Source of the DNA: Diphasiastrum complanatum | Taxonomy: Eukaryota; Streptophyta; Lycopodiopsida; Lycopodiales; Lycopodiaceae | Reading direction: 5' to 3' | NCBI GenBank assembly: GCA_029204225.1 | Contig: CM055101.1 | Coordinates: forward strand, 6,323,118-6,387,117 | DNA length: 64,000 nt | Shown here: positions 34,596-46,100 of the stretch, piece by piece | How the letters are laid out: each line of letters begins with the position of its first letter | How positions within the stretch are numbered: the stretch's first letter is position 1 | Made by a program: the position numbers and the translations under genes | The notes under the pieces: model-generated | Database searches by the model: none | What the model saw: only the letters and a program-made list of their open reading frames with translations | Told to the model about the DNA's origin: nothing

Positions 34596-35100
34596 TTGCA
34601 TTTTTGAACTGTTTTGTCGCACAGTTTGCTTTTTGCGTGATGAGGAAAATTCATCCCTAGGTCTAAAACACTTAGAAAATAATTTTGAGAACTTTTCCCA
34701 ACACTGTCGCATCTTTTGCATTCTTGCGAGAAAGGCGACATTGTCTCTAAAATGCCTTAGAAAGGTTTAGACCCTTAAAAATAGGGACGCACTCTTAGAA
34801 AGGCGACGTTTGCCTTAGAATTGGTTTTTCACCCAAAGTCGGCTTTTTCGCTTTTCCGAAAAAGCTACAATTGTCCTTAAAAGGAGGACACCTACCTTAA
34901 AGGTGGGGCACTAGCCTTAGAACTATTTTCTGCCCTTAGTCAGCTTTTTCACCTTTCGGGAAAAAGCGACACCTGCCTTTAAAAATGGTTCATGTCCTTA
35001 AGTCGCGTTTTTTGCCTACCCTTAAAAAGGGACACTGCCCTTAGATATGGTTTCTGCCTTATTCGGCTTTTTCACCTGTTTGCGAGAAAAGCAACACTGA
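34596..35100 (+). mobile_element. CopA LTR 5' half with CGAAAAAGC array
   Basis: Matches the reverse complement of 8930-8590 and 17166-17570. About four degenerate units of roughly 100 bp with CCTTAGAA..., CGGCTTTTTCGC and ACCTTAAAGGTGG motifs are visible. The ORFs 34449-34770 are artefacts spanning the junction with hAT-like sequence. Confidence 0.6.
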
Positions 35101-35164
35101 AAAGCCAAAATTTGATTCTCTACTTCATGATGTCGTGCATGAAATACCAACAACGATGACTTTT

Positions 35165-36010
35165 ATTGGAGAGATAACTATGAAATCTCTCAAGGTATAT
35201 AGAATTTATCATTGATATGCATCTTTTTTTTTAAAAATCTATCATCATAGCATGAATAGATTGTATGTCATAATTTTAATAATTTTTTGTTAAATATCTG
35301 CAGTGTGTACAACAAAAGGATGCTTTTAGTTGTGCTTGGTTCGTCCTGTACAATACAAAGCTCTTTTTCGAGTGGTACAATCTACAAGTCGATATAGATA
35401 TTGAAAATGTAAAATTTTGTTCGAAGGTGCCCTTAAAATCCAAAAGGTGTCATTTTGGCATAAACCAAAGGTGCCCTTTAAAAAGCGACACTACTCTTAA
35501 AGTCACAAAAAGCAAAAAGCGAAGGCCTGTCGTGTGAAGTCCATAGCACAACAGACAGAAGGCGGATGAGTCAAAGAGGAAAATGACAGAAAACTGGAAT
35601 CAATTTTGTTTAAGGCTAACTTTTGATTAGATATTCTAACTTAATCAGTTCTCTGGATTGATCACATAAAGGGATCAACGCAGGATATAGAAGATAATCA
35701 CGGACACACAGACAGACAATTTGAGATAGTTCCAGGGTGAGTTTACATATTAGTAGTATCTAGTCGTATCATCCATGAGAAGAGAACATCTCTCTCGCGC
35801 CAATGCGCTGATCTGGGAAATAGACAATGCTCAAGAATTGTATTGTAAATTCAACTCTGATAATAGAATTAATTTTCTCAATGTTCAATTTAGGAATGTG
35901 TATGATCTGCGATATCAGAATGCATGCTATAAGTAGATAAAATTCCGCTGTTATTTTTATTCAACATTATCTGTTGTTTACAAGTTTGAATTTTAAGGCA
36001 CAATGGCCTA
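35165..36010 (+). mobile_element. CopA LTR, copy 5
   Basis: Collinear with 31880-32717. It adjoins the 5'-half copy ending at 35100 with 64 unassigned bases between, giving two partial LTRs in tandem. Confidence 0.6.
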
Positions 36011-36204
36011 AGAGTTTGTCAAAGAGTCATGTACTTTGAGAGATGTTCAATTTAGGAATGTGTATGATCTGCGATATCAGAATGCATGCTATAAGTAGAT
36101 AAAATTCCGCTGTTATTTTTATTCAACATTATCTGTTGTTTACAAGTTTGAATTTTAAGGCACAATGGCCTAAGAGTTTGTCAAAGAGTCATGTACTTTG
36201 AGAG
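35881..36204. repeat. Perfect 162-bp tandem duplication over an LTR/flank border
   Basis: Unit 35881-36042 is repeated at 36043-36204; I see no differences by eye. Each unit contains the end of the CopA LTR and the start of GypG internal sequence. Confidence 0.85.
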
Positions 36205-36502
36205 ATGAACCAACAGCAAAATCCCTCATAGATTGCTTGTGAGAAAATGAATCGAATTAATTTGGTAACTCGTGAGGACCCAAAGTGTATATCCATCACT
36301 ACAAAACATGATCCAAAGTTCCTTGCTCATGCCACAAAGCTTTTTCAAATATACAAGGGTGGTGTTTTTGCATGGTCATGAGGTACATGAGGTACATGGT
36401 GTAAAAAGGAACGATATATCAATACACTATTGATGTCACCATTGATGCCAAACCAATCCATCATCAGAAAACGATCACAAAAAAATAGCTTTTATTACGG
36501 AA
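36205..36502 (+). mobile_element. GypG 3' internal region, without its LTR
   Basis: Matches 32780-33050 up to TTTTATTACGGAATG, where the polypurine tract would follow. Instead the minisatellite starts, so the whole LTR has been deleted at this junction. Confidence 0.5.
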
Positions 36503-36665
36503 TGTCATGCCATCTGTGGCCTAATGTCCATGCATGTAAGTTTAGACCCTTGCATATCACGCCATCCATTGCCTAATAACCATGCATGTCAGTTTAGACT
36601 CTTGCATGTCATGCCCTCCATTGCTTAATGTCCATGCATGTCAGTTCAGACTATTGCATGTCAAG
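36503..36665. repeat. Minisatellite of about 60-bp units, copy 2
   Basis: About 2.5 units with GTCCATGCATGTCAGTTTAGAC cores, reverse complement of the 6440-6690 array. Confidence 0.65.
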
Positions 36666-36729
36666 AATCTATGATCCATCATGATTGCCTGAGTAGTCTA
36701 TTGTGTAATCATTAAGCGTTATAAAGCCT

Positions 36730-37735
36730 TTTGATATTTAGATTGGAGAAAATCATTCCATAGTCATGCGGATGCATCTCATATATTGGGGGATTGTGTA
36801 TTAGCGCAACCTAGAGAGGAAGAGGGGCATAAGCATCCTATATATCATGCAAGCAAGCAATTGACTCCTGCTGAGAAAAAATATTCAGCAATAGAACATG
36901 AAGTGTTAAATTTGATTTTTGCACTTCCAAAGTTTCAACATTTTTTTTTGGATAATAAGTTTGTTGTACATATGGATCATCAACTATTCTTCTATATTAG
37001 TAATAAACCTGTAATTGCTAAGAGAATTACAAGATGGTTGATTTTGATGTAGAAATTTGTTTTTGATGTACGCATTCGACCTGGAAGGGTTGATACTATT
37101 GAGGATCAGCTTCCCGTATTCCAACGAGCATGGTTGCGGAAGGTATTGATGAAATGTCTGATGCGCATTTATTTGATTTGAAACCAATCATAGATTCTTG
37201 GTATGGGAATTTATTTACTTTTTTAACAACGGGTGCTTTTGCAAACCATTTTAAGAAATCTCAATGTTGTCAATCAATTTGGCAAGGTAGGAATTTTCAG
37301 GGGGTTGGTGGTAGATTGTATAAGCGAGGCAATGATAATGTTGTTAAACATCGTGCTCAGTACAAAGACGGTCAGCCATTATTGAGAATGCCCACGCATC
37401 AACTGTGGCCCAAGCATCATACCAATGCAAACTTTCTATCTCGACTTGAAGATGGTTCAAAACCAATGAACCACTTGAAGATAGATCTCTTGATGAAGAG
37501 CTATTTTTCTTCAACGTAGAGAATTCGCTATATTCTGATATCATCGAATATCTGATTAACCATAATTATCCCAAGAAATTCAATGCAGAAGAAAAGGTAG
37601 ATTTTCAGCATAAGATTGGACCTCATTCTGATGAGAAAAAAATTAAATTAGGTTTTTTGGACATAATGGAACCAATATATTGGCTCCATTCAAAAATTGA
37701 CTCCATCAATTTCTAGGAGCCTTTTTGTACCACTT
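36730..37735 (+). pseudogene. GypG gypsy RNase H and two-part pol linker, copy 3
   Basis: RNase H ORF 36786-37052 (LGDCVLAQ, HPIYHASKQLTP, MDHQLFFYISNK), with the start HADAS just upstream at 36763. The linker ORF is 37130-37519, then a frame change into LDEELFFFNVENSLYSDII and HKIGPH up to 37715. Integrase is absent: block B begins at about 37740. Confidence 0.85.
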
Positions 37736-37739
37736 CTTA

Positions 37740-39470
37740 TGAAGTCGGTCAGCAAAATCATTTGTTTATAATTGTTATTAAAAAACATACAAATATTTAT
37801 GCTACATTTCATACAATTAAACACTAATGAAAACATTTATGATTAACAAAATAGCCATACATTAATGGTCCAAGTACATAGACATATTACCAACTAAATC
37901 AATAATCGCACATACATATGTGCTAGAATGAAACATCGAAATAGATCCGGTTGTGTCGTCCCCGTCTTGACCATGGACATAGGACTTGTGTGACTGCGAT
38001 GCATGGTATTGAGAGTGTGATACCTACGTGTAACGAAAATGAATAATTTATTTGAGAAATGTGGTGAGATGCTAGCTGATGTTTTCATAGGAAAGATAGA
38101 AGGATGGTTATGTGAAAAGATATTGGTTATCAACTGATATTTTGATTTTGCTTGGACATCTAGTAACATCAAAGGTTTTGGTAATATCAGTGGGTTTAAG
38201 ATCTCAAATCACTATTACCTTTTCTTCAGCTTAATGATAGAGTTGCATGGCTTTATGTTCTAAGCAAGAACATATTGGCGACAATATAGTAGTCACAAAC
38301 ATTATTGATACCAGTTTAGAGTTAGTAAGTGTTAGATGTTCTAGTTTGGTAATTGTAGCAAAAAATCTTAGAGCTCTAAGACTAAACATTGGTAGAGACC
38401 CTCAACAATTTTCACATTTCATTGGTGTGATCGAAGTAAATACCTTTTAGTTATAGTTGTTTTCTTAGGTTTGGTAAATGTTTGCTCTAGTTGGACAATC
38501 TTATAGTTGCCCTATTAGATCAGAATTCGATTAATGGTAATAAACATAGATGAATGAGTGTGGAAAGAATCTAAACACCAAAGAAATGACCTACGTTTGA
38601 TGTCTACAATCTATGAAAAAACTTAGCAAATGGCTATCATAACTTATGAATAGACTCGTTGGACACGTGCACTCAATCTAGTCATAATCAAATTGCATCC
38701 ATAAACAATGGACAACAAATACACCCCTCAATAGGTCGGCCTCTGTCAACTAGGCGCACTCGAAAATTGCAAAAAAGAAATGTGGCTTGTTGCCCGTTTT
38801 GATGTTATTGTCTAACTAAAAAGGACGGAACGAATTTCTATGTTGGGTCACTTGATAAGTGCTAACAGCTTTCCCACACACAAGAGCCAGCATATGGTGA
38901 GAATGAAGCTCTTCCCTAACATATGGTACTATTTAACTATGCTATGTGCCATTTTAGAATTTATTAAATAGGGAACAAGGATGTCTACACCTTTTCATAT
39001 GTCTACTTGGCTCAAGAACCCTAACATCATTTTTAAGGAAGGAGTATTTATCTAAGCCTTGTTGACATGTGATATTATTAGTGTACTTGTTTTTATAATT
39101 TGCTCATACATGTTGCCATCTCTTGATATAACACAATATGTAATATTATCATTGGTTGGAGATCAAGGCATTATTAGTCATAGGTAGGCTATGATAGATT
39201 AATGATATATAATGCATGGTGAAGAGTAATTCATGGTTAACATGAGCACATGCTTTCAATCAAGTTATTATCCATAACTCCATGCTACAATATAGTGTCC
39301 ACAACTTTGAATGATTACTACATGAATGGGATGTTTAGCGAGGTTGTTTTTCATGACATTGAATTCACCCACTTTAGATATTGAATATGACGGGCTTTCT
39401 AGATTTTAGAGCCATGGGTCTAAGTGCAGTAGCACAAGGTAATAAGATCCGATGTAAAAATCAAAAAAAA
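37740..39470 (+). repeat. Block B, copy 5 (best preserved)
   Basis: Full-length unit with the 67-codon ORF at 38247-38450 and a minus-strand ORF 37894-38172 also seen elsewhere. It follows a GypG linker and is followed by S1-locus upstream sequence. Confidence 0.6.
38247..38450 (+). CDS. Block B recurring 67-codon ORF, copy 3
   Basis: MALCSKQEHIGDNIV... to VIEVNTF and stop, the same length as at 13088 and 4684. No family recognised. Confidence 0.3.
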   Translation: MALCSKQEHIGDNIVVTNIIDTSLELVSVRCSSLVIVAKNLRALRLNIGRDPQQFSHFIGVIEVNTF

Positions 39471-39605
39471 AAAAATTCAATAGGCCAAGGCTATTATGGG
39501 CTTTACGGGCATAATGCCGTTCAGCATGAGGATGAATGCAATTTTGGAGGCAATTAAAGATGCATAGTTGAATCATTACATTAGTGTAAAGAACACAAGT
39601 AAACC
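39471..39605 (+). repeat. Orphan 5' flank of the S1-type gene
   Basis: Matches 14205-14360 and 23860-24010 upstream of the two S1 copies, with a 50-bp deletion of the GT-rich part. The gene is missing; the sequence changes to GypG LTR at about 39605. Confidence 0.6.
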
Positions 39606-40215
39606 CAAGTTGTGACTATGAAAAACTATCTGTAAATAAAATTCAAGATTAAACCTTGTACCACCTTCTTCCCACCTACTTTGTTACATGCATTCTAGGC
39701 TATTTGACACCTAGAATGGGACGCCCTCCTACACTCTCACTTCATATGCCAAATCATCATAATAACCCTCCCAAGCTAATACACATCACCCATTTACCCT
39801 CTCTACTAATACACCTCCTCCATGCACTCCACTTCACCATAAGTCCAATTGGAGTCTTCCTCACACCTCATGCACTTGAACTTTACACCTCACTCACTTT
39901 GGAAGGACTCTCCACTCTCTACATAAGTGGAAATGCACCCTACTACCAAGGGGATTTGATGATTTTGCATCCAAGCTCTTCCCATTTGTTATTTGTTGTG
40001 TATAGCTACTTTGGAGAAGAAGATTGAGGCATTGGCTCAAGGAGGCTATGCTAATTTGTGGATTGTAGAATTCTTGGAGAATGCACCCTCTTGGATCTCT
40101 ATCTCTCTTTCACATTCTCTCACACACACAAACACACATACACTATCTCTCTCACTTTCATCCTCTCCTGAAACCATGGTATGTTCTTGTATCTGATATC
40201 CATATGTAAGAATGG
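39606..40215 (+). mobile_element. GypG LTR, 3' half
   Basis: Reverse complement of 6700-7310. The ORF 39656-40027 across it recurs in three copies and ends in LYISGNAPYYQGD...GEED, but the minus copy is interrupted and I regard it as incidental. A CT/CA microsatellite lies at 40100-40160. Confidence 0.6.
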
Positions 40216-40450
40216 TTGATTAAAATCTTGCATGTCATGCCCTCCATTGCCTAATGACCATGCATGTCAGTTACAATCTTGCATGTCATGCCATCTGTGG
40301 CCTGATGTCCATGCATGTTAGTTTAGACTCTTGCATATCACGCCATCCATTGCCTAATAACCATGCATGTCAGTTTAGACTCTTGCATGTCATGCCCTCC
40401 ATTGCTTAATGTCCATGCATGTCAGTTCATACTATTGCATGTCAAGAATC
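40216..40450. repeat. Minisatellite of about 60-bp units, copy 3
   Basis: About four units with CATGCATGTCAGTT and CTTGCATGTCATGCC cores, reverse complement of 6440-6690. Here it stands directly after the LTR end, its probable native place in GypG. Confidence 0.7.
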
Positions 40451-40509
40451 TATGATCCATCATGATTGCCTGAGTAGTCTATTGTGTAATCATTAAGCGT
40501 TATAAAGCC

Positions 40510-41175
40510 TTTTGATATTTAGATTGGAGAAAATCATTCCATAGTCATGCGAATGCATCTCATATATTGGGGGATTGTGTATTAGCGCAACCTAGAGAGG
40601 AAGAGGGGCATAAGCATCCTATATATCACGCAAGCAAGCAATTGACTCCTGCTGAGAAAAAATATTCAGCAATAGAACATGAAGTGTTAAATTTGATTTT
40701 TGCACTTCCAAAGTTTCAACATTTTTTTTTGGATAATAAGTTTGTTGTACATATGGATCATCAACTATTCTTCTATATTAGTAATAAACTTGTAATTGTT
40801 AAGAGAATTACAAGATGGTTGATTTTGCTGTAGAAATTTGTTTTTGATGTACGCATTCGACCTGTAAGGGTTGATACTATTGAGGATCAGCTTCCCGTAT
40901 TCCAACGAGCATGGTTGAGGAAGGTATTGATGAAATGTCTGATGCGCATTTATTTGATTTGAAACCAATCATAGATTCTTGGTATGGGAATTTATTTACT
41001 TTTTTAACAACGGGTGCTTTTGCAAACCATTTTAAGAAATCTCAATGTTGTCAATCAATTTGGCAAGGTAGTAATTTTCAAGGGGTTGGTGGTAGATTGT
41101 ATAAGTGAGGCAATGATAATGCTGTTAAACATTGTGCTCAGTACAAAGACGATAAGCCATTATTGAGAATGCCCA
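40510..41175 (+). pseudogene. GypG gypsy RNase H and linker, copy 4
   Basis: RNase H ORF 40567-40833 and linker ORF 40911-41108 (MSDAHLFDLKPIIDSWY), ended by a stop at LYK. It differs at few positions from 36730-37350. It breaks off at 41175 into the protease fragment. Confidence 0.85.
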
Positions 41176-41400
41176 TGATTGGGCCACTGGTGTGGTTAGT
41201 ATTCTAGTGGAGGGGCATAAAACATGGTTGCAAACACATAAGGAAAGAATCGATTTAAAATTCCATCTGGTTGGTGTTGAAATGGTCAAAGAGTTACTAT
41301 TTATCCTAATGACAGAGGAATTAAAAAAAAACTCGCATCTTACTAGTCTCTTCCCAAATTGAATTATATGCCGGTGGGGGAGGGACATTTGTCAACAATG
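41176..41400 (+). pseudogene. GypG protease-region fragment, copy 3
   Basis: DWATGVVSILVEGHKTW, LQTHKERIDLKFHLVGVE: the same segment as 29610-29830. In this order (RNase H linker, then protease) the pieces are rearranged relative to a normal pol. Confidence 0.6.
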
Positions 41401-42335
41401 TTCTTTGAATAGCTGATAATTTTTTGTCTGATGCACTTTCACTAATAAGCAGACAGTTCGATTCTCTTGTATTTCTACAGATTGTGTAAAAGAATTAAAA
41501 AAAACTATGGAGTTGGATAAAGTAATGGATGTAGATTAACTATGGAATTGTAGGAGAATAAGCCAACAAACAATAATGAGGAGTCATGGGATGTGGAGGG
41601 TTGTTATTCATGAGACTATGGTTCTCCAGGTGAGTAGAATGTTGCATATGATATAAAGGCACAATGATCTAAGAGTTTATCAAAGAGTCGTGTACTTTGA
41701 GTGATGAACCAACAACAAAATCCCTCATAGATTGCTTGTGAGAAAATGATTCAAATTAATTTGGTAACTCATGAGGACCCAAAGTGTATATCCATCACTA
41801 CAAAATGTGATCCAAAGTTCCTTGCTCATGCCACGGAGCTTTTTAAAAAATACAAGGGTGGTGTTTTCCCACTTTTCCAGCTCAATTTGAGTCAGAAATA
41901 GGCATTTAGAATTAGTGCATCTTTGGAATTTCTATTATAATACAAAACATAGTGCTTTCTGGAATGTATGTACATCAATACTCTTTGTAAAGCTTTTAAA
42001 TGTGGTAGTCCTGGATTTGACATGTATTGCAACAATGTGTCGGCTATGTACACAAGATCATGTCATGTGTTGATCATGGCATACATTTGGAGAACGATAG
42101 TCTCATGAACAAAAACCCTCCACGTTCCATGACTCCTCAATATTGTTTGTTGGATAATACTCCTCCAATTCCATAGTTAATCTACATCCATTAATTTATC
42201 CAACTCTGTAGTTTTTTTTATTCTTTTACACAATCAAGGGAATCGAAAGATTTTTCAGTAGAGATCGATAGTGCATCTGGCAATTTTGACTTTATTACTA
42301 TCGATTCCTCTTTTTTTTTTCAGACATTGTTGCCA
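41401..42335. repeat. Imperfect palindrome built of retroelement pieces
   Basis: The arm 41440-41640 (AAAACTATGGAGTTGGATAAA...) returns inverted at 42110-42250. Between them lie a GypG internal piece (41655-41870) and an inverted CopB RT piece (41871-42140). No intact gene. Confidence 0.5.
41871..42140 (-). pseudogene. CopB copia RT C-terminal fragment (inverted)
   Basis: On the minus strand: HDLVYIADTLLQYMSNPG, LKALQRVLMYI and YNRNSKDALILNAY, the RT-RNase H connection of a copia element. The plus-strand sister is at 44270-44480. Confidence 0.65.
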
Positions 42336-42440
42336 AATGTGCCTCCCCCACCGGTATATAATTTGGGAAGAGACTAGTAAGATGCAAGTTTTCTTCTAAT
42401 TCCTCTATCATTAGGATAAATAGTAACTGTTAACATTTCG
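42336..42440 (-). mobile_element. GypG protease-region fragment (inverted)
   Basis: Reverse complement of 29720-29820, like the first bases of the window. It is cut at about 42437 where new, single-copy sequence begins. Confidence 0.5.
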
Positions 42441-42924
42441 CCAGAATGTTACACATCATTTTGCACATACCTTTTTCATCATATTTTCATATCACCAGTA
42501 TAGCGAAAATATGCGAAAACCCGACACCTTCGCATTTTTCGCTGATACATTTTTCGCCAATACATTTTCTCTACATTTTAACGAAGAAACCGACAGTCTT
42601 CACTTTCAATTTCATGCATTATTACATAGATTGTGTATATTATTATTTTTGCAGTTCAAAATTGACAAATATTGAGTTGAACTTTTGCGAACTGAGCGAA
42701 GCCTTTGTGTATTTTGCTTATTTATTTATTTATTTATTGTTTTGTTTTTAGGACTAGACACTTTATTATTGAGTATGTACCTTCAAAACGAAGGACACGC
42801 TTTTATTTAATATTCGTCTAATCCGTCGATATATTGCAGATGGGTATCTTGTGTATGCATGCTGGTGTGCTAACAGTGTAGGAAGACATCAGAATTGCAC
42901 CAGTACTGCCAGCTGGCCCCTTCA
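42441..42924 (+). other. Leader before the coiled-coil ORF
   Basis: AT-rich with several GCGAAAA/TTTTCGC motifs (42495-42570) and a (TTTA)5 run at 42718-42740. I see no other gene in it. Confidence 0.35.
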
Positions 42925-44160
42925 ATGGAGGCTGAATCTCAGATGCAAGTATCAAAGGCAACCACCGTAGCGAAGGCATCATCATCATCATCAAGCCAGT
43001 ACCAAAGAAGCTCGGTGAGGATGTCTTCACCGTCATCCTAGTATACGCCATTATTCAGTGCAGAGAAGAACAAGGAAGTGGAAGAAGAAGCAGAGGATGT
43101 TGCTGAGCAAAAGTAGAATCAAGCTAATATGCCGCAGGAGATAGCACCACAAGAAGAGGAATAGATTTCTGATATTCAGCAGGAAAGCGGAAGTGGCGTC
43201 GAGGCACCAATCCTCGATGTTGAATTGTATAAAAGGATTTTTGGTACAATGTTGCTAGATACACAAGCGGCTATTCAGCATCTTGCCAGCTTATGGAAAT
43301 TCTCCAGGAAGCTTGGCTCGAGGTATGATTCCCTCCGAGTAGACCTAATTCAGAAGGATACAGAACTGGAGGAAATCAAGGCTGAGCTGTCCTATAAGAG
43401 CGAAGAGCTTGAAGCAGCCCAAACAGCACTAAACAAGAAGGATGTAGCTCTTGAAGAAGCAAGAGGAAGGCAAGATGGTACGTTGGAAGTATTGGAAGAG
43501 ATGCAAGAACAGTCCAATGCTTTCGAAAGCGAAAATCTATTGCTCAAACAACAGATTCAGACCCTACAGGCTTCTTTGCAGGAGGAGAGACACATCCGAG
43601 CTACTCTCTAGAGTAGTAATGAGGAGCTGAACGACAAATTCAGCAGTGCCCAGGACTCAGTTGCCCAACTGCAGAATTCTATAGATATGTTGAAAAGAGG
43701 CAACCAGATTTACAAGAGACAGGCCGAAGAGGCGATCTTATGGCGAATCAGCGCCGAAGTTACATTGGGAGCCTACGTATCTCATGATAGATACAGGATT
43801 GACCCAACAGCCTAAAAGGAAATTCAAGAAAGGATGATCCAAACCTTCCAGCTACAATATCTGCAACCACAGATGGTTGCTTATGAAAAATTAAAAGAAG
43901 AGTTGGAAGAGGCTAAATTCCAATCAAGCCAAATGCAAATTTTTGAGGAAGAAGAACCAGCACAATGCTAGGATCAATCAATGCAGACGGTTGAGCCAGC
44001 CAAAGCTATATCAGAGAAGGCCATCCAAACAGACATCATTTGTAGGCAAATCCAGAAGGATCAGGAGATGCAGACTGATTCCGAGGAGAAATCATGAGAA
44101 ACAAATGAAGAAAAAGAATCACCATAATCCCGAAAAAATATCTAATCAATGTACTTCATA
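42925..44160 (+). pseudogene. Coiled-coil protein ORF, one frame with eight premature stops
   Basis: From the ATG at 42925 one frame runs about 410 codons with no frameshift. It begins MEAESQMQVSKATTVAKASS, then an acidic region. A coiled coil (43225-43720) with heptad-rich KDTELEEIKAELSYKSEEL and LLLKQQIQTLQASLQEE follows, then LWRISAEVTLGAYVSHDRY and an acidic/Gln-rich tail with AIQTD and EMQTDSEE repeats. The stops are TAG x5, TAA x2 and TGA x1, each one C-to-T change from CAG, CAA or CGA. It may be an extra ORF of a retroelement, or a decayed host gene. I recognise no family. Confidence 0.55.
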
Positions 44161-44269
44161 GGTGTTGCATGGAAGATTAGACTCACCCATGGATCCATGA
44201 TTCAAGCTAGTGAGGGACATGTGCCAGAAGACTAAAGCAGAATGGAAAGAAATGTGCAAAAATCTCTAT

Positions 44270-44940
44270 CAGTCAATAATTGTGTTCATCATGTATGCCA
44301 TGATCAACACATGACATGATCTTGTGTACACAGTGAGCACATTGTTGCAATACATGTCGAATCTAGGACTACCACAATGAAAAGCTTTACAAAGAGTATT
44401 GATGTACATACATACCACAAAGCACTTTGCTTTGTGTTATGATAGAAATTTCAAAGATGCAGTGATTCTAAATGCCTATTTCTGACTCAAATTGGGCTGG
44501 AGAAGTGGATACTAGAAAATCCACCTTTGGCTACCTATGCATTCTGTTAAGAGGACCCATTTTATGCAACAATCAAAAGCAAAACTGCATTTCCTTCTCC
44601 CTTACCAAATATGTTGCAGCCATCTCTACAGTAAAAGAGATTATTTGGCTTAGATGATTACTCCAAGCTTTCAAATTTCAGCCGATCAGACCAACAACAC
44701 TCCATTGCGACAATCAAAACTACATTGCTCTTTCTCTGAACACACGAACTCAGTAAACACATTGAAATTCAATTTCATTTTCTTAGAGAGAGTTGAGAAT
44801 AAGGATGTCGAATTAAGTTATTGTCATACCCATAACATGTTAGCTGATATTTTAACAAAGCCTTTGTCAAAGGGTAAACACACTACCTTAGTTAATACAT
44901 TAATTCTTCGTTCAGATTTTCGTGGTAAGCTTAAGGGGGA
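44270..44940 (+). pseudogene. CopB copia RT end and RNase H
   Basis: After an RT-connection piece (44270-44470), the frame 44472-44657 gives SDSNWAGEVDTRKSTFGYL, KQNCISFSLTKYVAA and VKEIIWLR. Then 44654-44974 gives the RNase H end (ERVENKDVELSYCHTHNMLAD, TKPLSKGKH). One frameshift lies at 44655. It ends in a polypurine tract at 44931-44940 (TTAAGGGGGA). Confidence 0.85.
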
Positions 44941-44941
44941 G

Positions 44942-45355
44942 TGTTGGACATCAATCTTACTCCTACTCACCTAAATTCATTTTGAGTACTCCTATACAAA
45001 TATAAATACTCTCTCCATAACACTCTACATAAATGAACTGTTATTTAAACCAATCTACAGTTTTACAAGCATTTTTTTTTTCTTGACATTAGCCTAAATG
45101 GTTTTGTGATCAAAACCCATACTTAAATGCTACTTGTCATGTGTTTTTGACATAGCTTTACTGGAATTCCTTTGTTTTAAATTTTTTCAGCAAAGATGGG
45201 AGGTTCAATTATGGGTATCCAAGTCTATGTAACAAAAGGACTTCCAAGGAAATTTTGCAATAATCTCCAAAGTGCATGGCCTTATCATTGGTCTATGTGA
45301 TGGTAAGTATTTATAGGTTCTTTGAACTTCATATTTTTGTTTTATATGGAGCCCT
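44942..45355 (+). mobile_element. CopB LTR, 5' part
   Basis: It begins TGTTGGACATC directly after the polypurine tract, a typical copia LTR start. It shares sequence with 1780-2270 and, inverted, 27360-27640. It is cut at about 45355 by the CopD element in opposite orientation, so no 3' end is visible. Confidence 0.65.
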
Positions 45356-45774
45356 GTGTACTCATCACCTCCATCACTTCTAAGAATCTTGATTTTGTAC
45401 AAAAATTGCTTTTCAACTAGAGCTTTTAAGTTTAGGAAATAGTCAAACACCATAGACTTTGAAGCTAGAAGATATACCCAAGTAAATCTAGTGAAATCAT
45501 CAATGAAAGTTACAAAGCAAGTAGCACCACCCTTGCTCTTTGAAGATGAGAAGTGCACATCCGAGTGTATGAGCTCCAATGGATGTGTAGTCTTGATAGA
45601 TGACTTTGAAAAAGGCTTCTTATGAGACTTAGATATGGCACAAGCCTCACATGGCGTGAAATTCTTGGAGATAAGATTAAGCAAGCCAATAGCTTTGGAT
45701 TTTTTGACCATGGACACCATAGAATTATAGTTAGGATGTCCCAACCTTCTATGCCATAGTTCCTCCAAAGACAT
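45356..45774 (-). pseudogene. CopD copia GAG-pre-integrase and integrase core
   Basis: On the minus strand: LWHRRLGHPNYNSM and CEACAISKSHKKPF (pre-integrase zinc site), then integrase with LIHSDVHF (first catalytic Asp), FVTFIDDFTRFTWVYLL and RSDGGDEY (second catalytic Asp). Integrase would insert cDNA into chromosomes. It stops at the junction with CopB LTR, so the third acidic residue and the C-terminus are missing. Confidence 0.85.
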
Positions 45775-45788
45775 ATGGTTTCTTAGTG

Positions 45789-46100
45789 TTAGAAGTCTAG
45801 AAGTATTCTTTGCCTCATAGATAGACTTGAGAGTATCCCAAGCATCTTTGGCATTAGTTCACCAATTTCTCTTAAGATGTTATTTGAGACATTCATCTTA
45901 ATATAATGCAGAGCCATCCTGGCTCTCTTTTTGTACTTTGGAATTTCTTGAGGAATTTGTGGTTCTTCTTCAATGCCAAGTACAATATCCATCACATCTT
46001 GTATTATTAAGACAGATTCCATTCTAACCTTCCAAATTGAGTAATTGGTGGTTGACAATCTTTTACTTGCTTCTAATAGAAAGACACCCATTGAAGTCAT
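45789..46100 (-). pseudogene. CopD copia Gag N-terminus
   Basis: The minus-strand ORF has LSTTNYSIWKVRMESVL and a second helix region, a typical copia Gag start. It is followed after only 15 bp by the pre-integrase frame, so Gag's zinc knuckle and the whole protease are deleted. Confidence 0.75.

Noticed and set aside
34449-34770. Three ORFs of about 95-102 codons
   Set aside because: They span the junction of hAT-like and CopA LTR sequence; the LTR part is non-coding in other copies.
39656-40027. 123-codon protein-coding gene
   Set aside because: It lies in the GypG LTR, recurs only with that LTR and is interrupted in the inverted copy.
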